Of a stretch of DNA of 64,000 nt, positions 1 through 10,410 are shown piece after piece; within the stretch, counting starts at the first letter, position 1, and every line of letters begins with the position of its first letter. The translations under genes were made by a program, and so were the position numbers. Where the stretch lies: positions 1 to 64,000 of the forward strand of contig WJME01000125.1 in assembly GCA_014728115.1 (NCBI GenBank). Reading direction: 5' to 3'. Under the pieces are notes generated by a model, which was given only the letters and a program-made list of their open reading frames with translations, did no database searches and was not told where the DNA came from. This DNA comes from Candidatus Zhuqueibacterota bacterium. GTDB lineage: Bacteria; Zhuqueibacterota; Zhuqueibacteria; Residuimicrobiales; Oceaniaggregativiventaceae.

Positions 1-13
1 GACCAATTATGAT

Positions 14-715
14 TTGTTTTTGTCATTTTATGGCAACCGGTTAGGACTGTTGACATTGGGCGGATTTTACAAAGAGATCGAGGATTTGATATTCAGACGA
101 GAGGGTCACAAGATCCTGAACGCGGAAAAAGAAGGTTTTCCCCAGAATTTGCAGGGCTTTTGGCTCGACCGTCCTGAAAACAATCCTTATACGACCGAGG
201 TGCGGGGATTCGAGATCGAGTGGCAAACCAATTTGAACTGGTTGCCGAGCCCGTTTGACGGCTTTGTGATCAATGCCAATTATTCGCACATCTGGTCAGA
301 GACGCGTTTCCCACGTTCCTTTGTGATCTCTGAAAAGATTCCTGTGTTTCCGTTTGTCGAGACCACGGTGATCGATACTTTTCGGGTAGGAGATATGCCC
401 GACCAGGCCGATGATATCGCCAACCTCGCATTGGGCTATGACAAGGGCCCGTTATCTGCACGGCTGTCCATGCTTTATCAGGGTCGCACGCTCTCCCGTG
501 TCGGCGAACGTCCTGAACAGGATGGCTTTACTGCCGATCTGTTGCGCTTCGATCTCTCGGTGAAATACCGCCTGACGCCTCAAATCGGATTGTTTATGAA
601 TTACAACAATATCACCAACGAACCGGACGAATCGTATATGCTGAACCAGAGATATCTGACCGCGCGTGAATATTATGGCTGGACCATGGATTTGGGCATC
701 GGCTATGCGCTCTGA
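14..715 (+). CDS. TonB-dependent receptor, C-terminal part (truncated by window edge)
   Basis: ORF with beta-barrel-like strands and C-terminal aromatic strand '...REYYGWTMDLGIGYAL'; motifs typical of TonB receptor C-termini (YNNITNEPDE). Confidence 0.75.
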   Translation: MFLSFYGNRLGLLTLGGFYKEIEDLIFRREGHKILNAEKEGFPQNLQGFWLDRPENNPYTTEVRGFEIEWQTNLNWLPSPFDGFVINANYSHIWSETRFPRSFVISEKIPVFPFVETTVIDTFRVGDMPDQADDIANLALGYDKGPLSARLSMLYQGRTLSRVGERPEQDGFTADLLRFDLSVKYRLTPQIGLFMNYNNITNEPDESYMLNQRYLTAREYYGWTMDLGIGYAL

Positions 716-743
716 CAAAAATGGTCAGACGTTCGGGGCAATT

Positions 744-782
744 ACCATAAACAGACCCTGTTTTACAGGGTCTGTTTATGGT
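744..782. terminator. Strong hairpin, perfect 17-bp stem with 5-nt loop (possible terminator of TonB receptor gene)
   Basis: ACCATAAACAGACCCTG / TTTTA / CAGGGTCTGTTTATGGT, 29 nt after stop codon. Confidence 0.6.
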
Positions 783-883
783 CTGTGTTCATGATAAAGA
801 GATCGAAAACCTTTCTTGACATAGTGCCGATACTCATGGCCTGCTTTAATCTGACCTGCGGGTAATTTTGGGATGGAGTCAAC

Positions 884-2377
884 ATGCTGAAAAAAACCAT
901 TATTGTTTGTCTTTTGTTCGTCTCTAGTCTTCAACTCTTTGCTCAGGATACACGACATGATGCCGTGCAAAGCGTTCGCGAACGCTATCCCGATGGCGTC
1001 GGCCGCTGGTGGGAGCTGTTTTTAAATGATGACCATCTCGTCGAGTCGACGAGGAACATCGAGATTGTCTCTGCCCAGGCACTCAAAATCGTCTCCGAGC
1101 CGGTGGTAAAGCAGGACAAGCCCTGGGAACTGGATCGGATCGGCTATACCAATGTGATCTATGATGCCGAAGAAAAGCTCTATAAAATGTGGTATCATAT
1201 CAAGACCGCTTTTTTCCCTTACGAGCCTGCCGGAGGGGTGCCAGGTGAAGAACTCTCTATGTGCTATGCCATATCCAGAGACGGCATTCATTGGGAAAAA
1301 CCCGAGCTCAATGTCATCCAACATGACGGGCAGCGCACCAATATTGTCTTCAGCGGTATCACCGGCATGAAGGCTGGTGCCTATTTTGTTCTCAAAGACT
1401 ATTCCGAGCCCGATCCCGGTAAACGATATAAAGTCTTGTTTAACTTTTGGGATTTCCAGGGCCGCGGTTTAGGTGTCGGCTGGTCTCCCGATGGCATCCA
1501 CTGGCAAGCCCCGCATCCCTATACCCTGATTCAGGGAGGATTCGATACGCATAATATCGCCTTTTGGGACAAAAAGTATGGCTGCTGGGTGGCCTATACC
1601 CGCCGCTGGCAATATGGTAAACGGCATATTTCACGCGCCACCAGTCCGGATTTGTTTCATTGGTCCCAGGATGTCACGGTCGAAGGACCGGACGAACGTG
1701 ATGATCCTGATGAGGACTTGTATACACCGGCCTGTTTCCAGCTCAAAGAAGCTCGTAATGTCTATATTATGGTAACAGGTGTATCCAATATCGAAGAGAA
1801 TATTGTAACGCCTCAACTGGCAGTGAGCCGTGACGGCATGGACTGGCATCGCTTTCGCAAGCCCTTTATTCGCAGGGGTAAGCCGGGCGAATGGGACAGC
1901 GGCGGCGGATATCCAATGGCTGCAGAAATCCCCTCCGGTGAAGATATGCTGTTCTATTATATCGGGTCAAAAGTGGCGCACGGAAAAGATCCGGGGGCAG
2001 GTATAGGCATTGCCTCGATCAAGCGGGATCGATATGTGGGGCTCAAAGCAGGTAAAGATGAGGGTCTCATTACGACACAACTGTTGGCCCTGACCCACCA
2101 TGGCGGAAAAATGCCGGACCGCGGTGTCCTCTGTGTCAATGCAAATGCCAAAGACGGCTATTTTAAAGTTGAAATTTTGGATCACAATGGCCATCCCATA
2201 CCCGGCTATGCTGCTGAGGATTGTATTCCCCTCAGCGGAGACAAGCTCGAACAACGTGTACGCTGGCAAGATCACAGAAATCTCTATCCGGTCCTCGGCA
2301 AACCGGTTCGATTGCGGTTCTATCTTAAAAATGCAACGATTTATGGATTTCATGTGGAAAGACATGATCGAAATTGA
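884..2377 (+). CDS. Secreted GH32/GH43-like (beta-propeller) glycosidase-like protein
   Basis: Signal peptide; 'LYKMWYH', 'YAISRDGIHWEKPELN', 'TSPDLFHWS' repeats typical of propeller glycosidase-like proteins; paralogue of next gene. Confidence 0.65.
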   Translation: MLKKTIIVCLLFVSSLQLFAQDTRHDAVQSVRERYPDGVGRWWELFLNDDHLVESTRNIEIVSAQALKIVSEPVVKQDKPWELDRIGYTNVIYDAEEKLYKMWYHIKTAFFPYEPAGGVPGEELSMCYAISRDGIHWEKPELNVIQHDGQRTNIVFSGITGMKAGAYFVLKDYSEPDPGKRYKVLFNFWDFQGRGLGVGWSPDGIHWQAPHPYTLIQGGFDTHNIAFWDKKYGCWVAYTRRWQYGKRHISRATSPDLFHWSQDVTVEGPDERDDPDEDLYTPACFQLKEARNVYIMVTGVSNIEENIVTPQLAVSRDGMDWHRFRKPFIRRGKPGEWDSGGGYPMAAEIPSGEDMLFYYIGSKVAHGKDPGAGIGIASIKRDRYVGLKAGKDEGLITTQLLALTHHGGKMPDRGVLCVNANAKDGYFKVEILDHNGHPIPGYAAEDCIPLSGDKLEQRVRWQDHRNLYPVLGKPVRLRFYLKNATIYGFHVERHDRN

Positions 2378-2463
2378 GGAGGATTCTGACGTCATTGTTT
2401 TTAGTGCATGATTAAAAGAACTTTTCAATACACGCATCCACTTTTTGTTGATTTGGAGAATAT

Positions 2464-3954
2464 ATGACCATTAAAAGAATTGTACTGATTTGTTTGCTCA
2501 CCGGCCTGGGAATTCAGGGCTTAAGCCAGGAAGCATCCGCACCATTTGATGAACAGTTTCCCGACGGGATCGGCAAGCACCGGGAACTCTTTTTACATGA
2601 CGACAAAATCGTGGAATCGCGTGAAAATGTTCAAATCGTGATCGCTCAGGCTGAAAAAATAACGCAACAGCCCGTTGTCAAACAAGATCAGCCCTGGGAG
2701 TTGGGGCATCCCAGGTGGATCAATGTGTTGTATGATGCTGAAGAACAAATGTATAAAATGTGGTATCAGTGCCTGGTGGAATATGAACCCTATTCGGCTG
2801 ATCCCGCAAAACGACTGGCCCTGCTTTATGCGACATCCAGGGATGGCATCAACTGGGAAAAGCCGCGATTCAACATCATAGAGTTTCAAGGAAAACCCAC
2901 CAATATCACGTTTTTTGCCGTACAAACGAAACAGGATTTCCGTGCCCCCTATGTGATCAAAGACTATTCCGATCCCGATCCGCAGGCTCGTTACAAAGCG
3001 CTTTTTCATTGTTGGGATTTTCGCGGACGCGGCCTGGGAGCAGCCATCTCTCCGGACGGGGTGCGATGGTCTGCTCCTCATGCTTATACAGTCATGCAGG
3101 GTGGTTATGATACCCATAACACTTTTTTCTGGGATCCGCATTATGGCAGTTATGTTGCCTATGTACGCCGCTGGCAATATGGCAAACGCCATATCGCGCG
3201 TGCCACGAGTCCGGATTTCTTTCACTGGTCCCATGATGTCACGGTGATGGGACCGGATGAACGCGATGCCCCGGATGAAGACTTGTATACGCCGGCGTGC
3301 TTTCGGTTAAAAGAGGTTCGAAATGTTTATATCATGGTGACCGGGGTGTTTGACGGTAAAAAAAATATCGTCACGCCCCAGCTCGCAGTCAGCCGTGACG
3401 GAGTGAACTGGACCCGGTTCAGGCAACCCTTTATCCCTTTCGGCAAGCCGGGAACCTGGGATGATGCCGGAGGCTGGCCCAGAGCCAGGGAAATTCCTGC
3501 CGGAGAGCATCAACTGTTCTATTATCAGGGGGTGCGTGCAGCCCATGCCGATCCTGACGATCATGGAAGTCAATCAGGGGTTGGGGTTGCTAAAATCAAA
3601 CGAGATCGCTATATTGGCCTCTCTGCCGCACAAAAGGGAACAGTGACAACAAAACTTGTCCGGTTGACCCATCATGGCGCCGTAGAACCCGACGGAGGCG
3701 TGATGGCCCTTAATGCAAGCGCTGTAAATGGCCAGATTCGCGTCGAAGTGCTGGATAGCGATAACAAGCCGATTCCAGGATTTTCTGTCATAGAGTGTTC
3801 ACCGATTACAGGAGATCAAACGGATTTTTATGTGCGGTGGAATAATCATCAGAATTTGTCTCCGGTGATCGGTAAACCTGTAAAATTGAAATTTTATTTA
3901 GAAAATGCAACTATTTATGGATTTCAGATCCTGCGAGATGATCCGGAACTTTAA
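2464..3954 (+). CDS. Secreted GH32/GH43-like (beta-propeller) glycosidase-like protein, tandem paralogue
   Basis: High similarity to ORF 884-2377 along its length ('TSPDFFHWSHDVTVMGPDERDAPDEDLYTPACF'). Confidence 0.65.
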   Translation: MTIKRIVLICLLTGLGIQGLSQEASAPFDEQFPDGIGKHRELFLHDDKIVESRENVQIVIAQAEKITQQPVVKQDQPWELGHPRWINVLYDAEEQMYKMWYQCLVEYEPYSADPAKRLALLYATSRDGINWEKPRFNIIEFQGKPTNITFFAVQTKQDFRAPYVIKDYSDPDPQARYKALFHCWDFRGRGLGAAISPDGVRWSAPHAYTVMQGGYDTHNTFFWDPHYGSYVAYVRRWQYGKRHIARATSPDFFHWSHDVTVMGPDERDAPDEDLYTPACFRLKEVRNVYIMVTGVFDGKKNIVTPQLAVSRDGVNWTRFRQPFIPFGKPGTWDDAGGWPRAREIPAGEHQLFYYQGVRAAHADPDDHGSQSGVGVAKIKRDRYIGLSAAQKGTVTTKLVRLTHHGAVEPDGGVMALNASAVNGQIRVEVLDSDNKPIPGFSVIECSPITGDQTDFYVRWNNHQNLSPVIGKPVKLKFYLENATIYGFQILRDDPEL

Positions 3955-4010
3955 AAATCTGCCAGCTGTCCGCTTTTGCTGTCCAAACGATATTTTGAAA
4001 GGTTATAGGG

Positions 4011-6473
4011 ATGATCCGGTTAAAGAATGATTTATCACATCAAACACACCATAATCTGTGTTGCAGAGCGGTAAATGAACGCCTTTGTCTGTATGGCTTT
4101 TTTTGTATAGTAATGGTTTTCATCGCGATGATTTTGCCAACCACAAGTTTGGCCCAACCTTTTCCCAAATCTCCGCACCCATGGAGAGCGGAATATGATA
4201 TTTCTCTGGAAAAATTTGAATTCAGCCATCCGATGACGGTGTTGAATCAGACTGAGCTTGAGACAGTCCGCCAGCATATTCAGAATGATATTGACCCCCA
4301 ATCTTCAACGTTCGACCTGATGATTCCAAAGGCAGATGAATTCCTTGAATTTGAACCCGACGCACCTGTGACGATGGATATCATGGGAGGATATGAGCCC
4401 AACTCCAATCTGGATGAAATGAGAGAGTGGCTGTGGCGCAACAGTCATGCCGCCTATACCTGCGCACTGGCCTATGCCCTCACCGATGAATCGAAATATG
4501 CTGAAAAGGCCAGAGAAGTGATTATGGATTGGGCCAATACCCATACCACCTTTACCGGAGGCGACAGGGGATTGCAGCTGGGATCGTGGTTTACGCCGTT
4601 ACTGGTCGCCGCCGATCTCATCTGGGATTATTCCGGATTTACACTCGCAGACAAGCAACAACTGCGAGACTGGGTCCGTATCAAGTGGCTCGACCAGGGG
4701 GATGTGCTCGACGTCATGCGCCGAAAAGACAACAACTGGAAAGACGCAGCACTCAAAGGCGTGTTTACCGCTGCCGTGATTCTGGAGGACAAAGAGCTGT
4801 TACAAGAAGCGATTGTACAGTTGATGAGTTTTTTCTATTCCCGCACCGATGCCTTTGTCAGGATTCCTGGTCCCGGATGGAAAATCAACAAGGACGACAG
4901 GGGAGTCCATTTGCCGCGCGAGGTCGTCCGCAATAATGGCCGAAGCGGAATCACCTATACCGCCTATGCATTGACGACCATGGTGCAAAATCTGGAAATG
5001 GCCAGATATGCCGGATTTGACTTTTGGCATAAAGAAACCGAACAAGGGGCAACCCTCAAAGAGGTGATCGAACAATATTTTCGATGGAACAGCCTCAGAG
5101 AGCGTTTCCCATGGGATCCGGGGGCCAAGAGGACCGATAAACGGTTGAATGCTTATGAGCTGGCCAATACCCATTTTTTGGTCGATGAACAGATGAAATC
5201 CTGGATTGAAAGCCAAAGACCGTTGAGAGGCAGGGAAGGGGATGCATGGATTACCCTGACCAAGGGCGATTTGCCCCTCACGCCGTTCGGCAGAATCATG
5301 TCGCCTGCAGAGGATACAGGTTTCCTGAGAACAGATACTCTATATATTGATATATTCGCCAATAACCCTGTGGATACACTCGAGTTGTTTATCGATGACA
5401 GTCTGGCTACCCGGGTCATCGATGCTGAGGGTACTCGATTTGAGACTCCTGTATTGCTGGAGAACTTGTCCGGCGGTGATTATTCTCTAAGGGCCAGGAT
5501 CGTCGACGAGTTGAACAATGTGTTTATCGATTCTGTTTCGTTTCGTGTGGGGTCTGCCTTTTATTCCATTACCGATTTATCAGACCCCAGTCTGGGCCGT
5601 ATCGCAATGGATCCCCCAGGCGGAACCTACCTGGACGGTACTGTGGTGTCGCTCACTGCTGTTCCCAAGCCGGGATACGAGTTTATCCATTGGGCGGGTG
5701 ATGTGAACTCGTGGACAGATACGCTTACAGTGGTCATCGAGTCGAATCTGACCCTAGAGACCACCTATCGCTGGTTTATACAAAAACTGCAATCCTTTAC
5801 ACTCCAGGCAGAGGATCAGACTCTTGCAGGGGGCGCTACCGCGGAGCAGAGTCATGAGGGATTCAATGGCTCGGGGTTTGTTTCATTTCCCTCGAGTGGC
5901 GGACAGGTCATCTATGAGAATATTCGTGGCGGCAACGGCGGAAGTGCCCGGTTAACGGTTCGCTGGGCAAACGGCGATGCTGGCCAAACCGGAATCCTGG
6001 TTGTGAACCAGGATACGTTAGATATTGAAATGAATACCACCGGCGGATGGGATGTCTGGAAAACACAGGATATTCCCATTATGCTCAATCCGGATTCTTT
6101 GAATGTTATCTCTTTCCAGTCCACCGGTGAAAGCTTTGCATTGCTGGATGAAATCACATTGACCTTGTCGACCCTGGTGGGTGTGAAAACGTCACCCAAC
6201 GCATCGGTGCACACATTCACTCTTGCCCAAAATTATCCCAATCCCTTTAATCCGGTCACCCAAATCGCCTTTGCTCTGAATAGCCGTCAGCATACACGCC
6301 TCAATATTTACAATACCCGTGGGCAACTCGTGAAAGAGTTGTTGAATAAACCCATGGATGCCGGTCAGCATATCATCACCTTTGATGCGCATGATTTGCC
6401 TTCAGGAGTCTATTTTTACAGACTTGCTACCAACAATTCGTTTCTGGAAAAAAAGATGTTATTGCTCAAATAG
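4011..6473 (+). CDS. Alginate-lyase-family (PF05426-like) secreted protein with CBM-like region and C-terminal sorting domain
   Basis: N-terminal helical toroid motifs ('NSHAAYTCALAYALTDESKYAEKAREVIMDWANTHT'); 'GGTYLDGTVVSLTAVPKPGYEFIHWAGDV' repeat; C-term 'LAQNYPNPFNPVTQIAFAL...SGVYFYRL'. Confidence 0.7.
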   Translation: MIRLKNDLSHQTHHNLCCRAVNERLCLYGFFCIVMVFIAMILPTTSLAQPFPKSPHPWRAEYDISLEKFEFSHPMTVLNQTELETVRQHIQNDIDPQSSTFDLMIPKADEFLEFEPDAPVTMDIMGGYEPNSNLDEMREWLWRNSHAAYTCALAYALTDESKYAEKAREVIMDWANTHTTFTGGDRGLQLGSWFTPLLVAADLIWDYSGFTLADKQQLRDWVRIKWLDQGDVLDVMRRKDNNWKDAALKGVFTAAVILEDKELLQEAIVQLMSFFYSRTDAFVRIPGPGWKINKDDRGVHLPREVVRNNGRSGITYTAYALTTMVQNLEMARYAGFDFWHKETEQGATLKEVIEQYFRWNSLRERFPWDPGAKRTDKRLNAYELANTHFLVDEQMKSWIESQRPLRGREGDAWITLTKGDLPLTPFGRIMSPAEDTGFLRTDTLYIDIFANNPVDTLELFIDDSLATRVIDAEGTRFETPVLLENLSGGDYSLRARIVDELNNVFIDSVSFRVGSAFYSITDLSDPSLGRIAMDPPGGTYLDGTVVSLTAVPKPGYEFIHWAGDVNSWTDTLTVVIESNLTLETTYRWFIQKLQSFTLQAEDQTLAGGATAEQSHEGFNGSGFVSFPSSGGQVIYENIRGGNGGSARLTVRWANGDAGQTGILVVNQDTLDIEMNTTGGWDVWKTQDIPIMLNPDSLNVISFQSTGESFALLDEITLTLSTLVGVKTSPNASVHTFTLAQNYPNPFNPVTQIAFALNSRQHTRLNIYNTRGQLVKELLNKPMDAGQHIITFDAHDLPSGVYFYRLATNNSFLEKKMLLLK

Positions 6474-6489
6474 CCAAAGAGTAAACTTT

Positions 6490-8298
6490 ATGTCCTTTGT
6501 TAAAACTCTTTCTCGCCGTTCGTTTATTTCTCATACCGTTCGCGGTCTTTTTTTGTCTGCCTTGACTCCACTGGTGGGCTTGACAAAATCGCCAATGGGT
6601 AAATCAACCGTACGAACAGCTAAAAAACTGTTCGCTACCACAGATTATTTTGGCAATATTTTCAAGTATCAATCCTTTATGGATGAGGCCCAATTGGATG
6701 ATTTGCATCGAATCCTTGCCTCTCTGGGAGTGACCCGGCATGAATGGCTGGTTGATACCACCGAAGGCATCTATGACCATTATCCGCATGGATTCGATCT
6801 CCTGGCCAAAGCGGTCGAGTCGGCTCATGCACATGGAATCGAATTTTTTGCCGTGGTCAAACCGTTTGAGGATGGTGGGTATCCTCCAATCCTGCCTTTG
6901 ACCATGCCTTTTCCCGAGGGTGCCGTAGCATTCAAAGATATGCGAGGTATTTCTCCGGTTGCCCGTCCCTTTGCAGCACAACATCCGTATACGAGTCTGA
7001 AACGGCGTCCGGGCACAGCAGAATGCAGGGGCCCGGTAAAGGCTATTCGTCTTGTCAAGAGCAATGACCAGCCTACACGGATAAAAGCAGAGCACCTGTC
7101 CATATGGACGAGTACCTCGAATAATGGCTTTGAGCGTTATCAGGGTACGGTTTCGTTTCGCGAACGCATTGAATGGCGCTTTCGGTTTCCCAAATGGCGG
7201 CCATGCAGGGTTCTGGCGTTGGAGGGATTAGAGATCCCCAAAGAACACGCTTATATTCTGGTGCGTTGTGCATTGGCTGATGGTGGAGGTGATTTTAGCA
7301 ATGAAAATGGTAACATCATCGAGCTCGTCGGAGCGGATGAAAAAATTCTACCCCATACCCTGAGCAGTGGCTCCATTTCCTGGGAAGATCATAAAACTAT
7401 ATATCACTCTGACATCATGAAACAATTGTTTCGCTATTTGCAACTGCCCGAGGTGCAGGCAGAAATTCGTGACACGGATAAAATGCAGGAGCATTATCGA
7501 GACTATTTCAGCTTTTACGAGAGTGATTTGGAACTCAGGGATTGGACCACCCTGGATCAAACCGGCTATGTCGCTGCAGCCTGTGGTAAACCGGAATATA
7601 TGCTGGGCAATCTTCATCCTATCTATCCGGAGGTGCGTGAGCATTGGCTCGAGCTGACCCGGTATTGCCTCGATCGTGGGGTGGATGGCGTCCATTTCAG
7701 GGTTGCAAACCATACCCGATCCCCTGAATACTGGGATTATGGGTTTAATGAACCTGTTCTGGAGGCTGCCAATGGCAAGACCGATACAGCCACGGTCAGC
7801 CGGATCAATGGCAATGCCTATACAGCCTTTCTTCGCCAGGCAGCAGAGCTTGTAAAAAGCCGGGGAAAGGCAATAGGGGTTCACCTGAATCCTCTCATGC
7901 TCAGGCCTGATGATCGCGATCGGCCGCCAGCGCTTCCTCCCAATTTCGAGTGGCAGTGGGACACCTGGATACGTGAGATAGCCGATGAATTCGAATTCCG
8001 GGGGGGCTATATGCAAAGGCCCTGGAACTTGAAAAAAGTGCTGGATATTTTCAGCCATGCAACGCAAGCTGCGAATAAACCTCTATATTATCAAAGCGAT
8101 TTTCATAGCATGACCAATACGGAAGGGCGCCTTCAGCGACGGATACAGGAAATCGAGCTCGTCAAAACGTATCCGGGGCTGGATGGCTATGTCTTGTATA
8201 CCACAAATAATTATACAAAAATCAATGAAAATAGAGAAATCGAGCTGTTGCCGTTTATGGAAAAAGCGATCAAGAATCACTATACAAGTAAAGAATAA
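6490..8298 (+). CDS. Tat-exported protein of unrecognised family (TIM-barrel glycosidase-like)
   Basis: Start moved to ATG 6490; 'SRRSFISHTV' twin-arginine signal; W/H/D-rich conserved motifs shared with next gene. Confidence 0.6.
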   Translation: MSFVKTLSRRSFISHTVRGLFLSALTPLVGLTKSPMGKSTVRTAKKLFATTDYFGNIFKYQSFMDEAQLDDLHRILASLGVTRHEWLVDTTEGIYDHYPHGFDLLAKAVESAHAHGIEFFAVVKPFEDGGYPPILPLTMPFPEGAVAFKDMRGISPVARPFAAQHPYTSLKRRPGTAECRGPVKAIRLVKSNDQPTRIKAEHLSIWTSTSNNGFERYQGTVSFRERIEWRFRFPKWRPCRVLALEGLEIPKEHAYILVRCALADGGGDFSNENGNIIELVGADEKILPHTLSSGSISWEDHKTIYHSDIMKQLFRYLQLPEVQAEIRDTDKMQEHYRDYFSFYESDLELRDWTTLDQTGYVAAACGKPEYMLGNLHPIYPEVREHWLELTRYCLDRGVDGVHFRVANHTRSPEYWDYGFNEPVLEAANGKTDTATVSRINGNAYTAFLRQAAELVKSRGKAIGVHLNPLMLRPDDRDRPPALPPNFEWQWDTWIREIADEFEFRGGYMQRPWNLKKVLDIFSHATQAANKPLYYQSDFHSMTNTEGRLQRRIQEIELVKTYPGLDGYVLYTTNNYTKINENREIELLPFMEKAIKNHYTSKE

Positions 8299-8328
8299 AG
8301 TTTGTTTATGATAAATAAGGACTGCTCT

Positions 8329-10128
8329 ATGTCAAAACCATCGAATCAGATCAACCGCCGTTCATTTTTAAGCCGCTCGTTATGCGGGATGGGAGCTCTG
8401 GCTGTTGGCCAGACCTCGGGATTGTTTGGCCGCACAGCTCTTGCCAGATCCAATTCTCATTCCAAAGCCTTGTATGCGACTTCAGATTATACCGATAATA
8501 TTTTGATCAACAGCGCCTTTATGGATCGGCAACAGCTGGATGATTTACACAAATGCCTGGCCGAAATAGGCGTGACCCGACACCAATGGATCGTGGATAC
8601 GTTCTGGAATATTTATGATGATTATCCACACGGATTCGATCTGTTAGCCAATGCGGTCGAATCGGCCCATGCGCATGGCATCGAATTCTATGCAGAAATC
8701 AAACCCTTTGAGAATGGGGGGTTTGGTGTCGCCTTTCCTCATTCCATGCCCTTTTCTGAGGATATGCAAGCGTTCAGGGATCTGCGAGGCATCTTTCCGG
8801 TTGCCGGACCCTTTGCCAGCCAAAATCCACATTTGTGTTTGAAGCGCAAGCCAGATACGCACAAAGTCGATGGCCCTGTCAAAACCATTCGACTGGTAAA
8901 ATGGAATGATTCTCCCACGCGCGTCAAGCCAGAACATCTCTCTATATGGTCGAGTTCTGCCAATAATCATTTTAAGCAATATAACGGACCCGTAGAGTAC
9001 AAGGAAACCATTGACTGGCGTTTTCGCTTTCCCAAATGGCGGCAATCCCGCATCCTGTCTATGGAAGGTCTGGATCTGCCTGAGGATCATCACTATGTTC
9101 TCATCAAATGTTCTTTGGCTGATCGAGGCGGTGATTTTAGAAACGAATGCGGTAATATCCTCGAACTCGTGAATGGAGATGGCGAGTTGATACCGCATAC
9201 GCTCGGCACAGGCAGGGGATCTCTGGAGGAGCATAACAAGGGTTTTTATCAGTCTGAATTTATCAGCCGGATGTTGCCCTATCTTCAAAATAAAAGGGTG
9301 CAACAGGAGATTCGTGATCCTCAAAAAATGCTCGATCATTACCGCGAGTTTTATAATTTTGGAGAGTATTATCGCATGGATGACTGGATCACCCTTGACC
9401 AGGAAGGCGTGCTGGTCGCGGCGTGTAGCAAGCCTGAATATATGCTGGGCAGTCTTCATCCCATCTATCCTGAGGTGCAAAACCTTTGGCTCGACCGGGT
9501 ACGCTATTGCCTGGATCGTAATGTGGATGGAATGAATTTCAGAGTCGCCAACCACACCCGGCTGGCCAATTACTGGGAATATGGATTTAATGAACCGGTT
9601 CTTGAAAAAGCCAATGGCAAGACCGATTATACCACGATCAGCCGAATCAATGGTGATGCCTATACGCAATTCCTGCGCAAAGCCCGACAGATGATCAAGG
9701 CCAAAGGTAAAGGATTGACTATCCATCTTCACGCCGGCATGTTGAGACCTGATGACCGGCCCGGACGCCTGAGTTCCCTGCCACCGAATTTCGAATGGCA
9801 GTGGAAGACCTGGGCCAAAGAAATCGCCGATGAGCTGGAATTCCGGGGTGGGTTCATACTCAGACCCTGGAACAAAGATCAGGTATTGGATATCTACAGC
9901 TCGTATGCAGATAAAGTGAACAAGCCGTTTCATTACCAGAGTGACTTTCACAGTATGACCAATGACGAGGGCCGCAGACAATGCAAGCAACACGAGGTCG
10001 AGCTGGTCAAAAGCCATCCAGGCATCGATGGATTCGTGCTATACGAGACAGCCAATTATACCCGGCTGAATGAAAAGGGGAGGATTGAAAATAAACCGTA
10101 TATTGTGGAGGTCATGAAAAACTATTAG
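8329..10128 (+). CDS. Tat-exported protein of unrecognised family, tandem paralogue
   Basis: 'NRRSFLSRSLCGMGAL' Tat signal; high similarity to 6490-8298. Confidence 0.6.
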   Translation: MSKPSNQINRRSFLSRSLCGMGALAVGQTSGLFGRTALARSNSHSKALYATSDYTDNILINSAFMDRQQLDDLHKCLAEIGVTRHQWIVDTFWNIYDDYPHGFDLLANAVESAHAHGIEFYAEIKPFENGGFGVAFPHSMPFSEDMQAFRDLRGIFPVAGPFASQNPHLCLKRKPDTHKVDGPVKTIRLVKWNDSPTRVKPEHLSIWSSSANNHFKQYNGPVEYKETIDWRFRFPKWRQSRILSMEGLDLPEDHHYVLIKCSLADRGGDFRNECGNILELVNGDGELIPHTLGTGRGSLEEHNKGFYQSEFISRMLPYLQNKRVQQEIRDPQKMLDHYREFYNFGEYYRMDDWITLDQEGVLVAACSKPEYMLGSLHPIYPEVQNLWLDRVRYCLDRNVDGMNFRVANHTRLANYWEYGFNEPVLEKANGKTDYTTISRINGDAYTQFLRKARQMIKAKGKGLTIHLHAGMLRPDDRPGRLSSLPPNFEWQWKTWAKEIADELEFRGGFILRPWNKDQVLDIYSSYADKVNKPFHYQSDFHSMTNDEGRRQCKQHEVELVKSHPGIDGFVLYETANYTRLNEKGRIENKPYIVEVMKNY

Positions 10129-10410
10129 GCCAAGAGGGGCAGACAGAGTTCTTTTGCAAACAGACCTGACTGCCCGGTGGTCAGGATGAATGCCTTTAGA
10201 TGTGTTGCAGATCAGAGTCAAACAGGGGAATCGAAAGGAGATTATTCGTTTTGATGCCAATATCCGGTATCAGGCAGATAATTTGGTCGATTTTGCGTCG
10301 ATCCTCTGGCAACCACGTTTCATACTCGGGAGTTTATATTTATAAAAACTTTGCTTTCATTCTCTGAAAAAATTTAGTACAATAGGAGAATTATTTTTCA
10401 GAGGAGTGAT

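Noticed and set aside
8644-10017. Long antisense ORF (457 aa) opposite the second Tat-exported protein, and similar long antisense ORFs (10450-11646, 7348-8067, 40275-41006)
   Set aside because: Sense-strand products have signal peptides and paralogues; the antisense translations show no domain pattern and are mirror frames of coding DNA.
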